Assembly: GCA_947496835.1 (NCBI GenBank)
Contig: CANMFV010000082.1
Coordinates: 1 to 5,657 of the forward strand
Origin: Flavobacteriales bacterium
GTDB lineage: Bacteria > Bacteroidota > Bacteroidia > Flavobacteriales_D > Crocinitomicaceae
Length of the DNA: 5,657 bases
Reading direction: 5' to 3'
The position numbers were made by a program, and so were the translations under genes. Shown piece by piece: positions 1-4,292 of this stretch (position 1 is its first letter; every line of letters begins with the position of its first letter). The notes under the pieces were generated by a model, which worked only from the letters and a program-made list of their open reading frames with translations, made no database searches and was not told where the DNA came from.

Positions 1-5
1 CATTA
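1..5 (-). other. Stop/start overlap: SDR stop TAA shares its last A with an ATG (TAATG)
   Basis: On the minus strand the SDR gene ends ATT TAA, and the last A of the stop is the first base of an ATG at positions 3 to 1. One-base TAATG overlaps are typical of translationally coupled operon genes, so this ATG is probably the start of the next gene, which lies beyond the left window edge. Only its start codon is present, so nothing can be said about its product. Confidence 0.45.
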
Positions 6-707
6 AATCCGTAAAGTCGATAAGCCACCGTCGATGCCAATGATTTGACCGGTAACCCAAGAAGCTTTTTCTGAAAGTAAAAATGCGGCGTAGGCTGCCA
101 TGTCAGCAACTGTTCCCACACGTTTCATCGGATGACGCAATCCGTTTGCTTCTTTCTTCTGATCGGAATTCAAGAGGTTTTGTGCCAACGGCGTATCCGT
201 AAGCGATGGTGCAATGCAATTCACGCGAATCGTCGGCGCTAATTCTGCTGCTAGGGATTTGGTGAGTCCTTCCAGGGCTGCTTTTGAAACGGAAACCTGT
301 GTGTGGAAATTCAATCCTTGACTCGCTGCAATGGAACTGAAAAGTAAAATAGATGGAGTGGATCCCGCTTTAAGTCTTGCCACGTTTCCTTGAATGCATT
401 TGATGGCACCCAACACTTGTAAGTCAAAGTCGTCTTTGAATTGTGCAGGGGAAATGCGTGCGAATGGCTTAAGTGAAATGGCTCCCGGACAATAAACGAT
501 TCCGTCTAAACGTTCGGGCAGGAAAGAAAAGTCCAAAGTCTCTGAACGGACATCCAACTGCTGGTAATGGATTCCAGAAGGAAGATCTGCATGTTCTTTC
601 GTGAAATAGGTACCAAATACTTGGTGTCCTTCGGCGTGCAATGTAAGCGCTAGTTCAAGTCCGATTCCAGACGACGCACCTACGATGAAATAGTTTTTCG
701 TTTCCAT
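3..707 (-). CDS. Short-chain dehydrogenase/reductase (SDR) family protein lacking the catalytic Tyr
   Basis: This is a 234-residue protein with classical SDR length and fold signals, probably cytoplasmic. The N-terminal nucleotide-binding glycine motif GASSGIG is at residues 10-16, the acidic LDV motif is at 51-53, and S124/S125 occupy the catalytic Ser region. The active-site helix carries SVSKAALEG with Lys142, followed by RVNCIAPSLTDTPL and a C-terminal WVTGQIIGIDGG motif at about 217-228. The YxxxK tyrosine is replaced: residue 138 is Val, encoded by GTT. The NNAG segment reads CPGAI (73-77), and the helix-4 Asn position appears to be Gln97. Ordinary Tyr-dependent hydride-transfer chemistry is therefore doubtful, although NAD(P) binding looks intact. 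It lies 52 bp downstream of the ACMSD gene on the same strand, so it is probably cotranscribed and may serve the same catabolic route; that role is inferred from position only. The ATG at 707 puts the glycine motif at the usual distance from the N terminus. Confidence 0.88.
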   Translation of the reverse strand: METKNYFIVGASSGIGLELALTLHAEGHQVFGTYFTKEHADLPSGIHYQQLDVRSETLDFSFLPERLDGIVYCPGAISLKPFARISPAQFKDDFDLQVLGAIKCIQGNVARLKAGSTPSILLFSSIAASQGLNFHTQVSVSKAALEGLTKSLAAELAPTIRVNCIAPSLTDTPLAQNLLNSDQKKEANGLRHPMKRVGTVADMAAYAAFLLSEKASWVTGQIIGIDGGLSTLRI

Positions 708-759
708 AGACTTTTAACAATGGAAGCTGGAAATGGTTCTTCTAAAGTGTCGATTTCAA

Positions 760-1767
760 TTATAGAAACAACGATTTATCTAAGTTCAACCATTCCAAGG
801 TGGAATTGGAAAAGATGTTTTCTTTGTCCTGCATGGATAAATCACTTTCTTCGATGAATTTCCCGATTTCCAAATCTCCAAGAGGGAACGGATAATCAGA
901 ACCTAAACACACACGTTTCGATCCTTGCATCTTCAGAATGTATTTCAAAGCGTCGATGTCGTGCGTGATGCAATCTACCCAGAATTTCCCAACGTAATTA
1001 CGTGGATTCACTTCATTTTCAATCGCCACCAAATCCGGACGACAATTGAATCCATGTTCGATGCGGCCTAAAGTGGGAAGAAAAGACCCACCGGCATGCG
1101 AAAAACACACGCGGAGGTTTGGTAAGCGTTCCAGTACACCACCGAAAATCATCGAACAAGCCGCACGAGACGTTTCTGCAGGCATTCCCACTAACCAAGG
1201 AAGCCAATACTTTTTCATGCTGTCAAATCCCATCATTTGCCATGGATGAATCATCACCGCCATTCCAAGGCGTTCACAGGCTTCGAAAATAGGGAAGAAG
1301 CGTTCTTCACTTAAATTCTCATCGTTGATGTTCGATCCAATCTGAATGCCGACGTGTCCAATGGCTTTGGCGCGTTCCAATTCTTTGATCGCTAATTCGG
1401 TGTCCTGCATCGGGATTGTTGCCAGTCCAATGTAGTTTTTCGGATATTTCGCCACCAATTCGGCGATGTGGTCATTCAAATACTCGGACAATTCTAGTCC
1501 GTGTTTCGGTTCTGCCCAATAAGAGAAAAGCACCGGGATTGTACAAACCACTTGTGTTTGCGTTTGAAATTGTTCGTATTCACCCAAACGTAAGTCTTCG
1601 TCCCAACAATTTTCTTTGATGCGTCTAAAAAACTGTCCACCTTGCATCATATCTGCACTTCGGTCCTCATTGTGATTCAAGTAAATAAATTTCCCGTAGC
1701 CAAATTTCTCCGTCCAATTCGGTAAATTCTTCGGAATGATATGAGAGTGCATGTCGATTTTCAGCAT
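760..1767 (-). CDS. 2-amino-3-carboxymuconate-6-semialdehyde decarboxylase (ACMSD), amidohydrolase superfamily
   Basis: The enzyme decarboxylates 2-amino-3-carboxymuconate-6-semialdehyde (made by 3-hydroxyanthranilate dioxygenase) to 2-aminomuconate semialdehyde. This diverts the kynurenine pathway from quinolinate/NAD synthesis towards complete tryptophan breakdown. The 335 residues match the family length (human enzyme 336, from memory). Metal-site residues of the TIM barrel are visible: HSH at 7-9, HPW with His174, SHAGG with His224, and GSDYPFPLG with Asp291. Substrate-site positions known from the family are also present: Arg48 in FFRRIKENCWD, Trp191 in YWLPWLVGMPAETS, and Arg235 in LGRIEHGF. 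This near-collinear match separates it from generic amidohydrolases such as gamma-resorcylate decarboxylase. The ATG at 1767 puts HxH at the normal position. It is followed by the SDR gene after 52 bp. Its first 10 nt lie inside a 44-bp direct repeat that recurs next to the GNAT gene. Bacterial homologues have been named nbaD, but I leave the symbol blank. No other kynurenine-pathway gene is in the window. Confidence 0.95.
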   Translation of the reverse strand: MLKIDMHSHIIPKNLPNWTEKFGYGKFIYLNHNEDRSADMMQGGQFFRRIKENCWDEDLRLGEYEQFQTQTQVVCTIPVLFSYWAEPKHGLELSEYLNDHIAELVAKYPKNYIGLATIPMQDTELAIKELERAKAIGHVGIQIGSNINDENLSEERFFPIFEACERLGMAVMIHPWQMMGFDSMKKYWLPWLVGMPAETSRAACSMIFGGVLERLPNLRVCFSHAGGSFLPTLGRIEHGFNCRPDLVAIENEVNPRNYVGKFWVDCITHDIDALKYILKMQGSKRVCLGSDYPFPLGDLEIGKFIEESDLSMQDKENIFSNSTLEWLNLDKSLFL

Positions 1768-1784
1768 AGGTCAGATTTTGGTAG

Positions 1785-1815
1785 CGAAGATAAGGAAAAT
1801 GTGATTAGGACTAAA
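1785..1815 (-). promoter_or_regulatory. Weak candidate Bacteroidota-type promoter for the ACMSD-SDR pair
   Basis: On the minus strand, TATCTTCG (1792-1785) matches the Bacteroidota -7 consensus TAnnTTTG at all but one position. It is preceded, after a 19-nt spacer, by TTTA (1815-1812), a poor match to the TTTG-like -33 element. The elements would place a transcript start shortly upstream of the ACMSD ATG. Both lie in the direct repeat, so the same arrangement exists in the right copy (3769-3799). This is a pattern match in AT-rich DNA and could be chance. Confidence 0.2.
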
Positions 1816-1826
1816 GGGGCTGTTCA
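1811..1826 (-). pseudogene. Decayed remnant of the GNAT gene 3' end
   Basis: Bases 1811-1826 match the last codons and TAG stop of the GNAT gene (3795-3810) at 13 of 16 positions, with the stop codon conserved in register. Similarity is lost beyond 1826. The stretch is too short to be expressed as anything. Its value is as a scar showing that a GNAT tail once lay directly upstream of this ACMSD start, as expected if the two genes were adjacent before the 1986-3668 gene arrived. Confidence 0.6.
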
Positions 1827-1985
1827 TGTTTGATTCAAAGAAGAAATGAAAAAAATTGTGGTGCACTCACTACACGGGCAGGAACTTTTTACGTTAATAA
1901 CTGTAATTTAGTTCACTCGGATAATTTAATTCAATTCCATCCGTTCAATTAATTTAAAAAGCTTAAAACAATTCTTGTAATCGCG

Positions 1986-3668
1986 ATGATTGAACGAATA
2001 ATTTATCTTTTCTTAACGAGTATTTTGACATGTTCCTTTTGTTCTGCTCAAGATTTATTGTCTGTTGATTGGCAAAAGGTTGTATGCTCTGATGGCTATA
2101 TAGATCATGTTTATTCAATATGCAATGATACGAATGGGAATACATTCACTCTGGGAAGTTTCGAAAATAAGGCAAATTGTTTGGGAGATAGTGTTGATGA
2201 GAATTTAGGAAAGTATTTTGTCACTAAACAAAATTCAAACGGTGATAAACTCTTTGTGAAAAATATAGGTGGAACGAATAGTTTTACTTTTGGAGACATT
2301 CAAGTTTGTGACAACGGTGATCTCGTTTTTGGTCTTTGTTTCAAATCCAACTTTTATTTAAACGGAGACTCAATTGCCTACTCAGAAAACTGGAGTAGTA
2401 TTATTGTTAAACTTGATCAGGATTTTGTTCTGAAGTGGTTCAAGACATTTCCCGGTTTGAGTAATACCTATATTGATCAAATAGTATTGGACGAAGATGA
2501 AAATATTTATGCCACTATTCAATTTCTAGGTTCATTATCTATTAACAATCAAAATTATCAACAAGCTCAGGGTTACGGATCTGTCATAGTAAAACTTAAT
2601 CCAATTGGAACAATCGAATGGACGCACCATTACAACTCTAATTACAACCTTACGACTCAAGTATTAAAAGTAGCAGAGAGTTGTAATTTATGTCCAAGTA
2701 ATATTTTCATTTCCGGTAAGGTTTTATTAAGTGACTCGATTTTTGTAGACGGAGTTTTTAAGGCTCAAAATAATAGTAAGTATAATCAACATTTTTTTGT
2801 TTCAACCTTGAATGAGTTTGGAGAGATTCTTCAAACAGAATTTCTTGAAGATGGAATTGGTAGTATTGCAGATCTCAATGTTTATCAAAACCGAATATTC
2901 ATAGCGGGAACTTATTTTGATACGGTAAGTTGGAACGGGACATTTGTTACACCATTTGACTATTCAAGTTGTTATTTGGGAGAATTAAGTGAAGAACTTG
3001 ATCTAATTGGTTTTGTTGATTTGCACACTAACAAATCAGTTTATTTGACAGGGTTCAATATTTCTAAAGAATTTGGATTCTTAATATCTGGTATTTTTGA
3101 TGGTTATTTAAAGCTAAAATCAATCTCAATTCCATTGGCGAATCAATATGATAGAGGTTCCTTTATTGCTAGTTTAAATGATCAATTATTACTCAATGAC
3201 ATCAAATACATTAAAGGTGGGGAATTCAATTTACGACATCTTTCTGTTTTTCAAAATTATATTTCTGGAACCGCCGTTTTTGAACATTCTTGTAATTTTC
3301 AAAACAGTATTTGTTTTTCTTGGAATGATGATATTTCAACGTTTCAAACAAAAGATTTAAAGCTACTTTCTGAATTTAATCCAATTGTCTTTCCAGAATT
3401 CCATGAACCGATTCCATTTTCAGTTGAAGTCTATCCGAATCCATTTTTCACCTCCTTCAAATTTAAATTCAGTGAAAAAATTGATTCAAATTCAATAAAA
3501 ATGACAGACGCGGCAGGACAACTTTGCAGGGATGTTGTCATTACTGAAATGAATGACAATGAAATGATATTTGATGCGATTGGTCTTTCGCCGGGTCTTT
3601 ACTTCGTGAATTTTCTTACAAGCAATAACTATTATGCAACTTATAAACTGATTAAGTTACACGATTAG
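1986..3668 (+). CDS. Secreted T9SS protein with seven beta-propeller-like repeats
   Basis: This 560-residue protein has three parts. Residues 1-21 form a Sec signal peptide: a short charged start (MIER), a hydrophobic core and likely cleavage before Gln22. Residues about 30-445 hold seven units of about 60 residues with an I-x-G-x-F-like strand and a partner strand of the form VKLxxxGxxxW, resembling SBBP-type beta-propellers. Residues about 478-560 form a T9SS type A sorting domain: VEVYPNPF at 480-487, GQL at 511-513, LSPGLYFV at 534-541 and a terminal YKLIKLHD. It is therefore expected to be exported through the outer membrane and surface-anchored or released. No catalytic motif was found; binding or adhesion is a guess. 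The mature chain has about a dozen Cys, including a CNLC motif at 233-236. It is the only plus-strand gene, divergent from ACMSD (218 bp) and convergent with GNAT (126 bp), and is markedly more AT-rich than both. The ATG at 1986 is chosen because the signal peptide begins directly at it. Confidence 0.88.
   Translation: MIERIIYLFLTSILTCSFCSAQDLLSVDWQKVVCSDGYIDHVYSICNDTNGNTFTLGSFENKANCLGDSVDENLGKYFVTKQNSNGDKLFVKNIGGTNSFTFGDIQVCDNGDLVFGLCFKSNFYLNGDSIAYSENWSSIIVKLDQDFVLKWFKTFPGLSNTYIDQIVLDEDENIYATIQFLGSLSINNQNYQQAQGYGSVIVKLNPIGTIEWTHHYNSNYNLTTQVLKVAESCNLCPSNIFISGKVLLSDSIFVDGVFKAQNNSKYNQHFFVSTLNEFGEILQTEFLEDGIGSIADLNVYQNRIFIAGTYFDTVSWNGTFVTPFDYSSCYLGELSEELDLIGFVDLHTNKSVYLTGFNISKEFGFLISGIFDGYLKLKSISIPLANQYDRGSFIASLNDQLLLNDIKYIKGGEFNLRHLSVFQNYISGTAVFEHSCNFQNSICFSWNDDISTFQTKDLKLLSEFNPIVFPEFHEPIPFSVEVYPNPFFTSFKFKFSEKIDSNSIKMTDAAGQLCRDVVITEMNDNEMIFDAIGLSPGLYFVNFLTSNNYYATYKLIKLHD
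2145..3314 (+). repeat. Seven-fold protein repeat (about 60 residues per unit) inside the T9SS gene
   Basis: Strands of the type FTLGSF, VFGLCF, YATIQF, FISGKV, IAGTYF, LISGIF and ISGTAV begin near residues 54, 114, 175, 241, 305, 366 and 426, which are steps of 60-66. Between them lies a second strand (KYFVTKQNSNGD, SIIVKLDQDF, SVIVKLNPIG, HFFVSTLNEFG, CYLGELSEELD, SFIASLNDQL) near 76, 138, 199, 269, 329 and 392. The regular spacing and count of seven suggest one closed seven-bladed propeller. The units are too diverged to be a DNA-level repeat. Confidence 0.65.
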
Positions 3669-3712
3669 AAATACGAATATAGTTGATGCGAAATTCTTTT
3701 TGAAACCCCCAA

Positions 3713-3751
3713 TTAATGAAGAATAAATTCAACATTACTTGTTTTCAGCAT
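3713..3751 (-). pseudogene. Stranded copy of the ACMSD start: 12-codon stub
   Basis: In the right repeat copy, the ACMSD ATG with its upstream 43 bp is preserved immediately after the GNAT gene. Homology ends after ATGCTGAAAA. The frame then runs into unrelated DNA as MLKTSNVEFILH and stops at TAA (3715-3713). It is most simply an insertion scar. If the upstream signal is active the stub could be translated, but nothing indicates a function. Confidence 0.5.
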
Positions 3752-3810
3752 AGGTCAGATTTTGGTAGCGAAGATAAGGAAAATGCCTTTAGAACTAAAG
3801 AGCCTTTTCA
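3742..3810. repeat. Direct repeat, right copy (44 bp exact core 3742-3785, diverged tail 3786-3810)
   Basis: This is identical to 1758-1801 over 44 bp, then 18/25 over 3786-3810. On the minus strand it runs from the intact GNAT 3' end (stop TAG at 3797-3795) through the 43-bp spacer to a stranded ATGCTGAAAA. It is thus the mirror situation of the left copy: here the GNAT side is functional and the ACMSD side is the remnant. Together the two copies reconstruct an uninterrupted GNAT-spacer-ACMSD junction. Confidence 0.97.
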
Positions 3811-4289
3811 ACTTTCAACTCCATCACATAATCATCCATGAAAAAGCCATGTCCAATGTCGAATTTCTCTTCTCTTCGGATGGTGAATCCCAGTTTGTCG
3901 TAAAAAAACTTTGCTTTATTGGCGCGATTCACTTGAAGGAAAATATAAGTGCACTGCTTTGCTTTTGCGCGTTCGATGGCTTTTTCCATGAGTTTTTTGC
4001 CTGCGCCAAAACCTTGGACGGTTGGCAGAACATACACCTTGTTCACCTTCAATTCGTCACCTGTTTGTTCAATAGCGAGAAAACCAATGTCCTTAGAATC
4101 TTTCTGTAGAATGTAAAATTCGTGTCCGTTATTTTGTTGCTTGATGAGTGTTTCCGTGGAATACATCCAATTCAACATGAAGTCCATTTGCTCTGTGGTG
4201 ATGATGTCAGCATACGTATGTGGCCAAATCTCACGTGCCAAGGATTCAAGAATCGGCAATTCAACTGCTGTTGCGAGACGAATGTCCAT
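3795..4289 (-). CDS. GNAT-family N-acetyltransferase, PaiA-like
   Basis: This 164-residue cytoplasmic acetyl-CoA-dependent N-acetyltransferase is complete for a single GNAT domain. Motif A is visible as VNKVYVLPTVQGFGAGKKLM, with the pyrophosphate-binding QGFGAG at 92-97. Motif B is NRANKAKFFYDKLGF at 121-135, with Tyr130 at the usual general-acid position. The tail DIGHGFFMDDYVMEL resembles the corresponding part of Bacillus PaiA (spermidine/spermine acetyltransferase) as I recall it, so a small amine or polyamine substrate is possible, but GNAT substrates cannot be read from sequence. The ATG at 4289 follows the TAA of the upstream protease with no intervening base, indicating cotranscription and probably coupled translation. 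Its 3' end lies in the right copy of the 69-bp direct repeat, and a decayed copy of that end lies beside ACMSD. This suggests that ACMSD was formerly the next gene, 43 bp downstream. Confidence 0.92.
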   Translation of the reverse strand: MDIRLATAVELPILESLAREIWPHTYADIITTEQMDFMLNWMYSTETLIKQQNNGHEFYILQKDSKDIGFLAIEQTGDELKVNKVYVLPTVQGFGAGKKLMEKAIERAKAKQCTYIFLQVNRANKAKFFYDKLGFTIRREEKFDIGHGFFMDDYVMELKVEKAL

Positions 4290-4292
4290 TTA
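4287..4292 (-). promoter_or_regulatory. TAAATG junction: protease stop abutting GNAT start
   Basis: The S8 protease stop TAA (4292-4290) is followed directly by the GNAT ATG (4289-4287). No base separates the genes, so there is no room for a GNAT promoter or a separate ribosome site outside the protease coding sequence. Reinitiation by terminating ribosomes is the likely mode of GNAT translation. Confidence 0.75.

Larger units (their letters stand above)
1758..1826. repeat. Direct repeat, left copy (44 bp exact core 1758-1801, diverged tail 1802-1826)
   Basis: Bases 1758-1801 are identical to 3742-3785, and the following 25 bases match 18/25, giving 62/69 in all. Read on the minus strand, this copy contains a decayed GNAT 3' end (1811-1826), the 43-bp spacer (1768-1810) and the first 10 nt of ACMSD (1758-1767), which here is the intact gene. 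Identity stops abruptly on the ACMSD side at 1757/3741. The copies are in the same orientation, 1984 bp apart, and bracket the plus-strand T9SS gene. Confidence 0.97.
1827..3741. other. AT-rich inserted segment between the two direct repeats, carrying one T9SS gene
   Basis: This is the unique DNA between the repeats. In five 60-base stretches counted by eye (from 2281, 2461, 2641, 3061, 3241) G+C is 22-37%, against 37-53% in six stretches outside (from 301, 1081, 1201, 4201, 4441, 5161). It holds a 159-bp leader (1827-1985), the single plus-strand gene and a 73-bp tail (3669-3741). No recombinase gene, terminal inverted repeats or clear terminator could be found, so it does not match a standard insertion sequence. 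Integration by illegitimate or homologous recombination, or an old tandem duplication with later replacement, fits better than transposition. That it was inserted is inferred from the repeats, the composition and the opposing gene direction. Confidence 0.6.

Noticed and set aside
1858..1890. Imperfect inverted repeat GTGGTG...CACTACAC followed by a T run, as a terminator
   Set aside because: The arms pair only with a bulge, and the five T residues begin 10 bases after the stem. It also sits in a divergent leader where no transcript is expected to end.
1904..1911. TAATTTAG as a -7 element for the plus-strand T9SS gene
   Set aside because: It differs from TAnnTTTG at one position and has no TTG-like -33 element 19-21 bases upstream. 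Similar strings are common in this AT-rich leader.
1827..3741. Classical insertion sequence or transposon
   Set aside because: There is no transposase or integrase reading frame and no terminal inverted repeats just inside the direct repeats. A 44-69 bp duplication is far longer than usual transposon target duplications.
3762..4109. 115-codon plus-strand open frame antisense to GNAT
   Set aside because: It lies almost wholly opposite a clear GNAT gene, has no recognisable domain and begins inside the direct repeat. It is best explained as a shadow of the real gene.
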